A stretch of DNA of 64,000 nucleotides from Streptomyces sp. NBS 14/10 (GCF_002224125.1 NZ_NCSM01000022.1:186001-250000); one strand, 5' to 3'. Numbered from the stretch's first letter, positions 19,371-27,276 are shown. Notes: generated by a model not told the origin, from the letters alone. Made by a program: numbers and translations.

Positions 19371-19397
19371 CCCCCACAGCCCCCACAGCCCCCACAG
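19371..19397. repeat. Three tandem copies of CCCCCACAG
   Basis: Three exact 9-bp copies run directly into a diverged fourth (CCCCCAAGG) that forms the foot of the terminator stem. It lies outside any gene, just after the acetyl xylan esterase stop. Confidence 0.8.
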
Positions 19398-19402
19398 CCC
19401 CC

Positions 19403-19476
19403 AAGGACGGACGGCCGTGCCCGGAGATGGTTGAGAGCCTTCGGGGAGGCTCCCTCCGGACCGGCCGTCCGTCCTT
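19403..19476. terminator. Bidirectional terminator, esterase/SDR
   Basis: A 15-bp perfect stem (19403-19417 with 19462-19476; core GGACGGACGGCCG) encloses a 44-base loop that can fold further. It sits between the convergent esterase and SDR genes. Confidence 0.75.
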
Positions 19477-19594
19477 CTTCCCCCCTTGCGAGGGTAAATC
19501 CTGGCTGGTGGCCGAGGGCGAGGGCAGGGCCGACCGGCCCTTGATCCAGGGCCGTCCGGCCCTGGACGGGCAAGGCCAAGCCGACGGACGGGAC

Positions 19595-20338
19595 CTAGCG
19601 GCCGAACTGCGCGCCGCCGTTGATGTGCAGCACCTGACCGGTGACATAGGCGGCCTCCGGGGAGGCCAGATAGCGGATGGCGGCCGCGATCTCGGCGGGG
19701 TATCCGGGCTGCCCGGTGAGCGTCTGCCCGATTTGCTGCGCGATGAACTCGGGAGTTCCCCGCTCGCCGAAGAACTCGGTGTCCTGGACATAGCCGGGGG
19801 CCACCGCGTTGGCGGTGATGCCCTCCGCGCCCAGGCGTTTGGCCAGGTCGTAGGTGTAGACATGCAGATGCGCCTTGGTGCCGCCGTACGAACCGGGGCC
19901 GCGCAGCGCCGCCACGGAGGACAGATGCACGATCCGGCCGCCGGGCCGGGTGAGATGCGGCAGCAGGGCCTCGGTCAGCAGCACCGCGGTCAGCACGTTG
20001 GCCGAGAAGTTCCGCTGGAACTGGTCGGCTATGCCTTCGAGGGTGCCGTCGTTGCCGGGCGCGACATTGCCGCCCGCGTTGGTGACCACGACGTCGACCG
20101 GACCGTCGGCGGCGATGAACTCGGCGGCGCTCCGGGTCTGCCCGGGGTCGCTGAGGTCGGCGCTGGTCCAGGTGACCAGGTCGGCCCCGTGTGCGGCGTT
20201 GACCTTGTCCGCGGCCGCACGCAGCACCTCGGCGCGGCGCCCGACGATGACCACCCGGTCCCCGTCCGCGGCGAAGGATTCGGCGGTCGCAAGACCGATG
20301 CCCGTGCCGCCGCCCGACACCACGATCCGTCGTCCCAT
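19595..20338 (-). CDS. Short-chain dehydrogenase/reductase
   Basis: Protein of 247 residues with the classical SDR layout: Rossmann motif SGGGTGIGLATA near the N-terminus, NAG motif VVTNAGGN, catalytic Ser in HLSSVAAL, Tyr/Lys in YGGTKAHLHVYTYDLA, where the catalytic pair reads Y-G-G-T-K, and a C-terminal GGAQFG. The start at 20338 is preferred because GGGGAGG lies at correct spacing; the ORF could begin six codons earlier. It is an NAD(P)-dependent cytoplasmic oxidoreductase; the substrate is not predictable. It stands alone on the minus strand. Confidence 0.92.
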   Translation of the reverse strand: MGRRIVVSGGGTGIGLATAESFAADGDRVVIVGRRAEVLRAAADKVNAAHGADLVTWTSADLSDPGQTRSAAEFIAADGPVDVVVTNAGGNVAPGNDGTLEGIADQFQRNFSANVLTAVLLTEALLPHLTRPGGRIVHLSSVAALRGPGSYGGTKAHLHVYTYDLAKRLGAEGITANAVAPGYVQDTEFFGERGTPEFIAQQIGQTLTGQPGYPAEIAAAIRYLASPEAAYVTGQVLHINGGAQFGR

Positions 20339-20711
20339 TCCGGCCTCCCCGTACACCTTGTTGAATCCCGGTCATATTCGTGAACAGATGCTAGGGAGCG
20401 ACGCTAGGGAGTAAGCCCTTTCCTGTCAATGGCCGCAAGGGTGCGGCCGCGACCCGCCGTTCGGCCGCCCGGCCGCGGGGATAACGCAGGACTTGCGCTC
20501 GTCCCTCGCCCCGGAGGGTGTTTGACAGTCGACGGGTGGCTCTATTCGGTGTGCCAGCGCGAGCCGGAGCCGGCCGCGGCGCCGGGCGAGCCCGGCCACT
20601 AGCGGCCGAAATCTGCGCGCACGGGGCCGCGAAGTTTCTGGCGACCCGAGCGTTATGAGGGGACATATCGGGCACCCGGGGTTCGGAGCGAATTGACCGC
20701 AGGAGGCGATC
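20339..20711. other. Gene-free divergent promoter region (373 bp)
   Basis: The region between the SDR and SPW genes holds no convincing gene. I see a direct repeat GCTAGGGAG (twice near 20391-20412), a TTGACA hexamer at 20522-20527 without a well-spaced -10 partner, and a strong AGGAGG ribosome site just before the SPW start. The GC-rich middle has several short inverted repeats. Confidence 0.5.
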
Positions 20712-21188
20712 ATGACGGAACCGACCCATGCGACCATGGAGTCCCATCCGGACATCCTGGCGATGCGGGAACGCCACACCTGGGCCGAACAGGCCGCTAC
20801 CACGCCCGTGGTCCAGGCCGTCGAAGCGATATCCCTGATCACCGGTCTGTACCTTGCCGCTTCCCCGTGGATCGTGGGTTTCAACGGCATGATGACGCTG
20901 GCCGTGACCAACCTGATCACCGGAGTCGCTTACGCGGTGCTCATGGGCGGCTTCGGCCATGCCTATGAACGCACCCATGGCATGGCCTGGGCCGCCGCGC
21001 TGCTGGGCGTCTGGGCGATCATCGCGCCGTGGGTGGTGTCGGGCAGCGTGGCCACCATGCGCACCATCATCAGCAACGTCATCGTCGGCGCTGTCGCGCT
21101 GGTGCTCGCACTGTTCGCCAGCTCGAGGGCGAAGGCGAAGGCGTCCACCCCGGGCCGCGGGGGCTCATCCGCTCGCGCGGGGCGCTGA
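20712..21188 (+). CDS. SPW-repeat membrane protein
   Basis: Protein of 158 residues. Two SPW-type repeats are visible: GLYLAASPWIVGFN near residue 50 and GVWAIIAPWVVSGS near residue 100, each followed by a second membrane helix, giving four predicted membrane segments. The N-terminal 40 residues and the basic C-terminal tail should be cytoplasmic. The function of SPW-repeat proteins is not established. AGGAGG six bases upstream fixes the start. It leads a plus-strand group that continues with a 51-residue protein and two F420-type enzymes, suggesting a redox- or stress-related membrane role, but that is inference from neighbours. Confidence 0.9.
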   Translation: MTEPTHATMESHPDILAMRERHTWAEQAATTPVVQAVEAISLITGLYLAASPWIVGFNGMMTLAVTNLITGVAYAVLMGGFGHAYERTHGMAWAAALLGVWAIIAPWVVSGSVATMRTIISNVIVGAVALVLALFASSRAKAKASTPGRGGSSARAGR

Positions 21189-21215
21189 CGGCCCGGGACA
21201 GAACGGAGGCATGCG

Positions 21216-21371
21216 ATGACTGAGCCCTACCGTTCCACCCCGTCCCAGGCGGAAGGCGAGCGCGAGAACGACACACCCGGCCGCACGGTTCACCCCGATG
21301 TGCCGGTGTCGACCCCCTCCCAGGCAGAAGGGGAGCGCGAGGAGGAAGAGAAGAACGAGCGGAAGAAGTAA
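21216..21371 (+). CDS. Small 51-residue protein with duplicated TPSQAEGERE motif
   Basis: A short frame with ATG at 21216, GGAGG seven bases upstream, and TAA at 21369. The product is MTEPYRSTPSQAEGERENDT followed by a second copy of the same motif, VSTPSQAEGERE, and an acidic-basic tail ending KNERKK. The ten-residue block STPSQAEGERE occurs twice, at residues about 7-17 and 32-42, so the protein is an internal duplication. It is highly charged and probably disordered, with no signal or membrane segment. It lies 27 bp after the SPW gene and is likely co-transcribed with it. I do not recognise a characterised family. Confidence 0.75.
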   Translation: MTEPYRSTPSQAEGERENDTPGRTVHPDVPVSTPSQAEGEREEEEKNERKK

Positions 21372-21418
21372 ACAACCAGGCCATGAGGGCTCGGAGGCCC
21401 CGGTGCCCGGGCCGAGCC

Positions 21419-21444
21419 GGGCCGGTGACGGCGGTCACCGGCCC
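21419..21444 (+). terminator. Hairpin between the small ORF and the LLM gene
   Basis: A perfect 11-bp stem GGGCCGGTGAC / GTCACCGGCCC with a 4-base loop GGCG (21430-21433) ends 22 bases before the LLM start. No T tract follows. It could end the SPW transcript, attenuate read-through, or protect an mRNA end. Confidence 0.6.
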
Positions 21445-21466
21445 TCCTCGACAAGAAGGAGCCGCC

Positions 21467-22291
21467 GTGAAGATCGGTGTATCGACCTTCGTCACCGACC
21501 AGGGAATCGGGCCCGCCCCGCTGGGGCGCGCCCTCGACGAGCGGGGCTTCGACTCGCTCTTCATCGCCGAGCACACCCATATCCCGGCGAGCCGCCGTAC
21601 GCCCTACCCGGGCGGCGGGGAGCTGCCGGAGATCTACTACCGCACGCTCGACCCGTTCATCGTGCTGACCACCATCGCCGCGGTCACCGAGCGGCTGCTG
21701 CTGGGCACGGGCATCGCCCTGGTGCCACAACGGGACCCGATCATCATGGCGAAGGAAGTGGCCTCGCTCGACCTTGTCTCCGGCGGGCGCGTCATCGTCG
21801 GGATCGGCGCCGGATGGAACCGCGAGGAGATGGAGAACCACGGTACGGACCCGGCCACGCGAGGCCGGCTGGTCGACGAGCGACTGCAGGCGATGCGTGA
21901 GCTGTGGACCCAGGAGAAGGCCGAGTTCCACGGGGAATTCGTCAACTTCGACCCGGTGTACCTGTGGCCCAAACCGGTGCAGAGCCCGTATCCGCCGATC
22001 TACGTGGGCGGCGGCGAGGCCGCCTTCAAGCGGATCGCCGCCCTCGGCGACGCCTGGCTCGCCAACGCCTCGTCGCCGGAGCAGCTGGCCCCGCTGATCG
22101 AGCGACTACGGAAGGTGGCCGGCCGGGACGTGCCGGTGACGGTGTACGCGTTGACCCCCACACCGGAGGCGGTCGAGGGATACGGGCGGCTGGGTGTGGA
22201 GCGGGTCCTGTTCTATCTGCCGACCATGCCGGAGAGCGAAACACTCGGCCAACTCGACACGATGGCCCAGGTCGCCGCCCGGTTCCGGTGA
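21467..22291 (+). CDS. LLM-class F420-dependent oxidoreductase
   Basis: Protein of 274 residues, a luciferase-like TIM barrel: VKIGVSTFVTDQGIGP, SLFIAEHTHIPASRR near residue 35, LLLGTGIALVPQRDPIIMAKEVASLD near residue 80, GRVIVGIGAGWNREEMENHG near residue 110 and PPIYVGGGE near 180. These segments place it in the F420-dependent LLM group (TIGR03619-like) rather than the FMN luciferases. It would oxidise or reduce a small substrate with coenzyme F420. GTG start, with AAGGAG at proper spacing; the frame is open 28 codons further upstream, across the hairpin. The next gene, 18 bp away, is a second F420-type enzyme, so the two are probably one operon. Confidence 0.92.
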   Translation: MKIGVSTFVTDQGIGPAPLGRALDERGFDSLFIAEHTHIPASRRTPYPGGGELPEIYYRTLDPFIVLTTIAAVTERLLLGTGIALVPQRDPIIMAKEVASLDLVSGGRVIVGIGAGWNREEMENHGTDPATRGRLVDERLQAMRELWTQEKAEFHGEFVNFDPVYLWPKPVQSPYPPIYVGGGEAAFKRIAALGDAWLANASSPEQLAPLIERLRKVAGRDVPVTVYALTPTPEAVEGYGRLGVERVLFYLPTMPESETLGQLDTMAQVAARFR

Positions 22292-22309
22292 GCCGCCGGG
22301 AGCCGCGCG

Positions 22310-22750
22310 GTGCCCACGACGACAAGTGCCCGGGCGCGGGAGCGCTTCGCGCGGGCCAGGGTGGCCCGACTGGCGACCCTCGGCGCCGAGGGCCGGCCCC
22401 ATCTGGTGCCGGTGGTGTTCGCGCTGACCGGCGACACGGTGGCGACGGCGGTCGACCACAAGCCGAAACGCTCGCAGCGGCTCAGACGCCTGGACAACAT
22501 CCGGGCCAACCCCGCCGTATGCCTCCTGGTGGACGGCTACGACGAGGACTGGGACCTCCTGTGGTGGGCGCGGGCCGACGGTACGGCCCGCGTCCTGCCG
22601 CCCGCCGACGAGTCGGCCGCCTCCGCCGCGTACGTACGGCTGCTGGCCGACAAGTACGCGGCGCAGTACGCGGACCGGCCGCCGACGGGGCCGGTCGTGG
22701 AGATCGCGGTCGACCGGTGGAGCGGCTGGCAGGCCGCCGATACCACCTGA
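22310..22750 (+). CDS. PPOX-class F420-dependent oxidoreductase
   Basis: Protein of 146 residues with a split beta-barrel (pyridoxamine-phosphate-oxidase-like) fold: RVARLATLGAEGRPHLVPVVFAL, then VATAVDHKPKRSQRLRRLDNIRANP and DWDLLWWARADGTARVL. The KPKRSQRLRRLDNI segment marks the F420-binding TIGR03668 group. Such enzymes reduce quinones or other small electrophiles with F420H2. GTG start, 18 bp after the LLM-class gene, which points to a joint role in F420 redox chemistry. Confidence 0.9.
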   Translation: MPTTTSARARERFARARVARLATLGAEGRPHLVPVVFALTGDTVATAVDHKPKRSQRLRRLDNIRANPAVCLLVDGYDEDWDLLWWARADGTARVLPPADESAASAAYVRLLADKYAAQYADRPPTGPVVEIAVDRWSGWQAADTT

Positions 22751-22872
22751 AACCATCCGGCGCCGCCCGAGACCGCCCGAGACCACTTGCGCCGCCAGGC
22801 GAAGAGACCCATCCGGGGAGAGGATGGTGGTGTCGGGTACGTCCTTCTGTTCCATCAAGGAGGTGGACGGCC

Positions 22873-23646
22873 ATGAGTTTCTCCTCCGACGACGCACACG
22901 GCGCCGAACAGCGGCGCGAGCAGCCCTACGGCGCCGAACAGCAAGGTGCGGGGCAGCGGGGCGCTGAGCAGCACAGCACAGAGCCGTACGGCACGGCTCA
23001 GCGAGGCGAGCGGCCTCCGGAGTTCGAGACCCCGTTCGCCGGTCCCCTGGGCATGTTGTCCAACGCCACCTGGCAGGTCATGGTGACCACGGGCATCATC
23101 GCGGTCGCGCTGGGCGTCATGGTGCTGGCCTGGCCGGGGGCAACCCTGGCGGTGCTCGGCGCGCTGTTCGGCGCGTATCTGCTGATCACCGGGATCTTCC
23201 AGCTGGCGGGGGCCTTCGGCGCCCATGTGCCGGGGCATCTGCGCGTACTGAGCTTCATCAGCGGCGCACTCGCCGTACTGCTCGGCCTGCTCTGCTTCCG
23301 GGGACCGGCACAGTCGATCCTGCTGCTGGCCCTGTGGATCGGGTTCGCCTGGCTGATTCGCGGCGTCATGGTGACCGCCGCGGCCATCTCCCAGGAAGGG
23401 CTTCCGGCCCGCGGCTGGCAGATCTTCTTCGGTGTCATCAGCCTGCTGGCCGGCATCATCCTGATCGTCGCGCCCTTCGGCTCCATCACGGCGCTCGCCG
23501 TGGTGGCCGGCATCTGGCTGCTGGCGCTGGGAGTGATCGAGGTGTTCCACGGTGTCCAGCTGCGGGTTCACCTGGGCCACCACCCTCCGCGCGAGGCGGC
23601 ACACCGCCCGCACTTCCCGCGCTTCAGGCCGCATCCCCAGCCGTAG
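22873..23646 (+). CDS. HdeD-family (DUF308) membrane protein
   Basis: Protein of 257 residues. The first 55 residues are polar and repetitive (GAEQ and similar units rich in Gln and Gly). From residue 65 on there are six membrane helices in three pairs, for example VMVTTGIIAVALGVMVLAWPG, LAVLLGLLCFRGPAQSILLL and IIFLIVAPFG-like segments, as in HdeD acid-resistance proteins. The C-terminal tail is His/Pro-rich. Strong ribosome site AAGGAGG before the ATG at 22873. The frame extends far upstream, but only the part from this ATG matches the family. The family's molecular role is not settled; it is associated with acid or general stress. Confidence 0.88.
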   Translation: MSFSSDDAHGAEQRREQPYGAEQQGAGQRGAEQHSTEPYGTAQRGERPPEFETPFAGPLGMLSNATWQVMVTTGIIAVALGVMVLAWPGATLAVLGALFGAYLLITGIFQLAGAFGAHVPGHLRVLSFISGALAVLLGLLCFRGPAQSILLLALWIGFAWLIRGVMVTAAAISQEGLPARGWQIFFGVISLLAGIILIVAPFGSITALAVVAGIWLLALGVIEVFHGVQLRVHLGHHPPREAAHRPHFPRFRPHPQP

Positions 23647-23699
23647 TCCCGGTCATGGCCCTCCCCCCGCGGCTCCCCCGCTGTTAGCCTCTGGTGTGG

Positions 23700-23709
23700 C
23701 AACCGGTTG
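23700..23709. promoter_or_regulatory. CAACCGGTTG palindrome, putative LacI operator
   Basis: A perfect 10-bp palindrome with a central CG, 42 bp before the lacI-type start. AACCGGTT cores are common LacI-family operators. A second AACCGGTT lies at 24846-24853, on the other side of the gene. Confidence 0.6.
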
Positions 23710-23751
23710 TCATGCGGTTACCCGGCTCGGGGGCACAGCGAGGGGTGGGCC

Positions 23752-24819
23752 ATGGTGCGGAAGGGCGGCGGCGACGGGGGACGTCGTACGATCCGGGATG
23801 TCGCGGCCCGCGCGGGGGTGTCCGCGTCCACGGTGTCGCGGGTGCTCGGCGGCGTGTACCCGGTCAGTACGCAGACCCGTGCCCGGGTGATGCGGGCGGT
23901 CCGCGAGCTGGACTATGTCGCCGACGCCCACGCCAAGGCGGTGGCGGGCGCCGGCACCCCGACGCTCGCGTTCGTCCTCGACGACATCACCGGCCCGTCG
24001 TTCGCGCATATGGCACACGGCGTGGAGCGCGAGGCGGCCCGGCTCGGCCATCTGTGCCTGGTGTGCAGCACGGACGGCGACGCCGACCACGAACAGCAGT
24101 TCATCGAGATGATGCGCGCCCAGCGCGCCGCCGCCGTGATCCTGGTGGGCGGCGCCGCGGACACCCCCGACTACCGCCGGCGCATGGCCCGTATCGCCGA
24201 GTCGCTGGCCTCGGCCGGCTCACGGCTGGTGCTGTGCGGGCGGCCGCCGCTGGATCCCGGCACCCCGGTGACGGTCATCGAGTACGACAACGAGAGCGGG
24301 GCCTACGCGCTGTGCTCGCATGTCCTCGCCCAGGGCCACCGGCGGGTCCTCTTCCTCGGGGGCAAACCGGAGAACACCGCGGCCCAGGGGCGCGAGCGTG
24401 GCTATGTGGCCGCGCACCGCGCCCGGGGCCTGGCTCCGGACCCGGTGCTGCGGCTGTCCGGCGACTTCACCCGCGACTCGGGCCACCGGCTGATGCGCCA
24501 AGCCCTCGACGCAGGGCTGGAGTTCACCGCCGTGGTGGCCGCCACGGACATGGTCGCGGCGGGGGCGCTCACCGCGCTCCACGAGGCGGGGCTGCGCGTA
24601 CCCGGCGATGTGTCGCTCGCCGGGTACGACGACATCCCGTTCACCCGGGATCTGCATCCGCCGCTGACCACGGTCCATGTGCCCTACGAGGAGCTGGGCC
24701 GGCTCGCCGTCCGTACCGGCCTCGGCAGAACGCCGGACACCCCGGATGAACACCTGCTCCTGGGCACCCATGTGGTGATCCGCGACTCGGTGGCCCCGCC
24801 GGCGGAGTCGGCCCGGTAA
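23752..24819 (+). CDS. LacI-family transcriptional regulator
   Basis: Protein of 355 residues. HTH segment RRTIRDVAARAGVSASTVSRVL near residue 11, then hinge DYVADAHAKAVAGAGTPTLAFVL, where the usual Leu-containing hinge helix reads AKAVAG. An effector domain follows, with DMVAAGALTALHEAGLRVPGDVSLAGYDDIPF near residue 265. Full length. Own-gene palindrome CAACCGGTTG upstream suggests autoregulation. It is convergent with the pectate lyase gene. That lyase is the obvious candidate target, yet no AACCGGTT lies in the 77 bp before the lyase start, so the target is uncertain. Confidence 0.92.
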   Translation: MVRKGGGDGGRRTIRDVAARAGVSASTVSRVLGGVYPVSTQTRARVMRAVRELDYVADAHAKAVAGAGTPTLAFVLDDITGPSFAHMAHGVEREAARLGHLCLVCSTDGDADHEQQFIEMMRAQRAAAVILVGGAADTPDYRRRMARIAESLASAGSRLVLCGRPPLDPGTPVTVIEYDNESGAYALCSHVLAQGHRRVLFLGGKPENTAAQGRERGYVAAHRARGLAPDPVLRLSGDFTRDSGHRLMRQALDAGLEFTAVVAATDMVAAGALTALHEAGLRVPGDVSLAGYDDIPFTRDLHPPLTTVHVPYEELGRLAVRTGLGRTPDTPDEHLLLGTHVVIRDSVAPPAESAR

Positions 24820-24822
24820 CCA

Positions 24823-24850
24823 CTGCCCGGCAACCGCTGCCCGGCAACCG
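24823..24850. repeat. Exact 14-bp tandem duplication after the lacI-type gene
   Basis: CTGCCCGGCAACCG occurs twice back to back (24823-24836 and 24837-24850), preceded by a diverged partial copy (GCCCGGTAACCA). The second copy supplies the left half of an AACCGGTT site. The duplication lies in the 49-bp gap between two convergent genes. Confidence 0.85.
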
Positions 24851-24854
24851 GTTT
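24845..24854. promoter_or_regulatory. Second AACCGGTT site
   Basis: CAACCGGTTT carries the same AACCGGTT core as the site before the lacI-type gene, but in the terminator gap, 15 bp after the end of the pectate lyase. It would suit looping or roadblock binding if the LacI protein recognises it. Confidence 0.4.
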
Positions 24855-24868
24855 CTGGGCCGTGGCCG

Positions 24869-25957
24869 TCAGCCGGTGCCGATGGCGGAGCTGGGCCCGG
24901 AGCGGGACTTCACGATCGAGGGCACCTGGGCGGCGGGGTCCAGGGTGTACGGGTAGTACGACTTCGGGTCGAAGGCCGTTCCGCCGCTCTCATTGCGCCC
25001 GGAGGTGTTCGCGAACACGCTGCCCCGCTGGACCAGGGAGGCGGTGGCGTCCTTGATCACCGGGTTCTTCATGCCCTCGAAGTAGCTGTTCTCCAGCACC
25101 ATCTTGGTGTTGCCGCGGGCGTAGTTGCCGTACGAGGAGTTGATGCTCGTCCCCGGGTCGTCCTGCAGATAGTTGTTGTACAGATGCGCGTGCGCGACGT
25201 TGTCGGTGGACGGGTTGCGCTGTTCGGTCTCGTGGAACCAGTTGTGGTGGATCGTGATGTCGGCGGTCGTGTTCTCCGTCCAGCCGATGCCGAACGCCTT
25301 GTTGTGCTGCTCCAGCCGGTTCCAGGACACCGTGAGATAGGTGGTGTCCTTACGGCTGTCGATCAGGCCGTCGGCCATGTGCCGCAGATCGTTGTGGTCG
25401 ATCCACACATGGTGGGCGCCGTCCATCTGGATGCCGTCCCAGTCGTGGTCCTTGTCGTTCCACGTGCCCTCGTAGGAGTCGCGGATCGTCAGGTTGCGGA
25501 TGATGACGTTGTGCACGCCCTGGCCGAGGAAGAAACCGCCGCCGACGATCTGGCCCGCGGTCCCCGAGCCCACGATCGTCTTGTTCGAGGCGACCTTGAT
25601 CTCCTTGCCCTTCGGGTCCATGGTGATCGCCCCGGCCACCACGATGACGTACGGCTCGGCGGCCGTCGCGTACTTCTCCAGATCGGCGAGCGTGCGCACG
25701 GTGACGGTCGTCCCGCCGCGGCCACCGTATGTGCCGTTCTGTCCCAGCGCGTTGACCGAGGCGAACCCGTCGGCGACGTCATCGGCCCACGCCGCCGCGT
25801 CCATCGCCACCGCCGTACCCGGTCCGCCCCGGTCCGGCGCGAAGGCACCGCCGTCGCTGAGACCCACCGTGGCGCCCAGCGCCAGGGCCAGTCCGGCCGT
25901 CAGGCCGAGCCTGCCCCAGCCCCTGCTGCGCCACGCCTTCTGTCGCTCGGCTTCCAT
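24869..25957 (-). CDS. Secreted pectate lyase, polysaccharide lyase family 1
   Basis: Protein of 362 residues. N-terminal signal peptide (RLGLTAGLALALGATVGLS) behind a basic stretch, then a right-handed beta-helix with the PL1 markers DGIQMDGAHHVWIDHNDLRHMADGLIDSRKDTTYLTVSWNRLEQHNKA (calcium-binding Asp cluster) and HHNWFHETEQRNPS (catalytic Arg in the QRNP-type segment). It cleaves polygalacturonate by beta-elimination outside the cell. I chose the ATG at 25957 because GGAAGAGG lies upstream; the open frame runs on into the phosphatase gene. The phosphatase ends 77 bp upstream. No LacI-type site is visible in that gap. Confidence 0.92.
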   Translation of the reverse strand: MEAERQKAWRSRGWGRLGLTAGLALALGATVGLSDGGAFAPDRGGPGTAVAMDAAAWADDVADGFASVNALGQNGTYGGRGGTTVTVRTLADLEKYATAAEPYVIVVAGAITMDPKGKEIKVASNKTIVGSGTAGQIVGGGFFLGQGVHNVIIRNLTIRDSYEGTWNDKDHDWDGIQMDGAHHVWIDHNDLRHMADGLIDSRKDTTYLTVSWNRLEQHNKAFGIGWTENTTADITIHHNWFHETEQRNPSTDNVAHAHLYNNYLQDDPGTSINSSYGNYARGNTKMVLENSYFEGMKNPVIKDATASLVQRGSVFANTSGRNESGGTAFDPKSYYPYTLDPAAQVPSIVKSRSGPSSAIGTG

Positions 25958-26034
25958 GGCTACCTCTTCCACAGCTCGGGGGATGTCGTCCATGCCCCTG
26001 TCGCCGCCGCGCGCCGAGAGGTTGCCCCATCGCG

Positions 26035-27252
26035 TCACCGGGTCGGGTCGGGTCCTCGGGGGGGCCGCCATTCGATCATCAGAATGGTGGCGTCGTCGCT
26101 GAGTTCGTTCTTCCGCTGGTCGAGGATGGCGTGGATGAGCAGGCGGAGCACTTCGGAGGCGGTGTGCCCGGCGGCCGTCGACCGGATGATGTAGTCGGCG
26201 AAGCGCTCCAGGCCGAACTGCTCGCCACCCTCGTCCCGCCCTTCGACGACCCCGTCGGTGTAGAGCAGGATCCGGTCCCCGGGTTCGAGCGCCGTCTCGT
26301 ACACCTGCCGGCTGTCGCCGGCCAGGCTGGCGGGCAGGCCGAGGGGCGGTTCGGGGGGCCGCGCCAGCGCCTTCGGGTGCAGCCGGTTGCGGCGGATGAG
26401 CAGTGGCGCCGGATGGCCGCAGTTGCACCAGCGGAGCATGCCGGTGGGCATGTGCAGCTGGGTGAAGATGCCGGTGCAGAACTGGTCGGGCAGCCACCGT
26501 GTCAGCGCCTGGTCCACCTCCATGACCAGCTGCGCCAGCTCCGCGCCGGTCCGCCGGGCGTTGCGGCAGCCCGCCATGGCCACGGAGGTGGTGAGGCCGG
26601 ACGCCAGGTCGTGGCCCATGGCGTCGAGGATCGTGGCGTGCAGGATGTCCTCGGTGAACGAGTGGTCGAAGGCGTCGCCACCCAGCTCGTACGCGGGCTC
26701 CACGACCGCGGTCGACACCACCCGGCCGGTGCCGATCGAGCGCGGCGGCAGAAACGCCCGCAGCATCTCCGTGTGCAGCTGCATGGGCCGGGTGCGGGTG
26801 CGCTGCGCGATGGTGTCGATATAGGTGCGCTTGGAGGTGATGATCAGGGTGAGGATCGAGGTCAGTGCCCGGCAGCGCCAGAGTCTGTGCCCGTCCAGGT
26901 TCTTCATCGAGAAGCGCACGAGGCCCAGCCGCTCCGCCGCGTTGATCAGCGGCAGCCATACGACCAGACCGCCGGCGCCGTCCTCGGTCACCCGCAGGGA
27001 GTCCGTGCGGTACGCCCAGCCGGCCAGGGTGCCGTCGACCTCCAGCTCCTCTTCGCCCTCGGTCAGCGGCAGCAGCCGCCTTTGCTGGAGATCGATGAGA
27101 AACACGACGACCCGGCCCAGGCCCATGGCCGTGACATAGCGGTCCAGGACCTCGGGGAGCTCCGCGGGGGAAGCCTCCTGGGAAGTCCTGACCAGCTCTT
27201 CCAGCAGGGCTTCCGCGGTTCCGGCCGATACCGACGCCTCCGCGCCCACCAT
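26035..27252 (-). CDS. PP2C-family (SpoIIE) phosphatase with N-terminal GAF-like domain
   Basis: Protein of 405 residues. The first about 150 residues look like a GAF sensor domain (LDRYVTAMGLGRVVVFLIDL, GLVVWLPLINAAERLGLVRF); the rest is a SpoIIE-type PPM phosphatase, with ELGGDAFDHSF (metal-binding Asp), ATILDAMGHDLASGLTTSVA, LRWCNCGHPAPLLIRR, DRILLYTDGVVEGRD and ELSDDATILMIEW. Such proteins dephosphorylate anti-sigma-factor antagonists in partner-switching stress pathways. No anti-sigma gene is adjacent. It sits 24 bp after the last importer gene on the same strand, so read-through is possible. Confidence 0.92.
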   Translation of the reverse strand: MVGAEASVSAGTAEALLEELVRTSQEASPAELPEVLDRYVTAMGLGRVVVFLIDLQQRRLLPLTEGEEELEVDGTLAGWAYRTDSLRVTEDGAGGLVVWLPLINAAERLGLVRFSMKNLDGHRLWRCRALTSILTLIITSKRTYIDTIAQRTRTRPMQLHTEMLRAFLPPRSIGTGRVVSTAVVEPAYELGGDAFDHSFTEDILHATILDAMGHDLASGLTTSVAMAGCRNARRTGAELAQLVMEVDQALTRWLPDQFCTGIFTQLHMPTGMLRWCNCGHPAPLLIRRNRLHPKALARPPEPPLGLPASLAGDSRQVYETALEPGDRILLYTDGVVEGRDEGGEQFGLERFADYIIRSTAAGHTASEVLRLLIHAILDQRKNELSDDATILMIEWRPPRGPDPTR

Positions 27253-27276
27253 AGGGTCAACTGTACGGAATCCCGC

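Noticed and set aside
19371..19406. CCCCCACAG repeats as a CRISPR array
   Set aside because: Units are 9 bp, directly adjacent and without spacers; no cas gene is nearby.
20522..20548. TTGACA promoter for the SPW gene
   Set aside because: The nearest -10-like hexamer (TATTCG, 20543-20548) leaves only 15 bases and is a poor match, so I list it only as part of the gene-free region.
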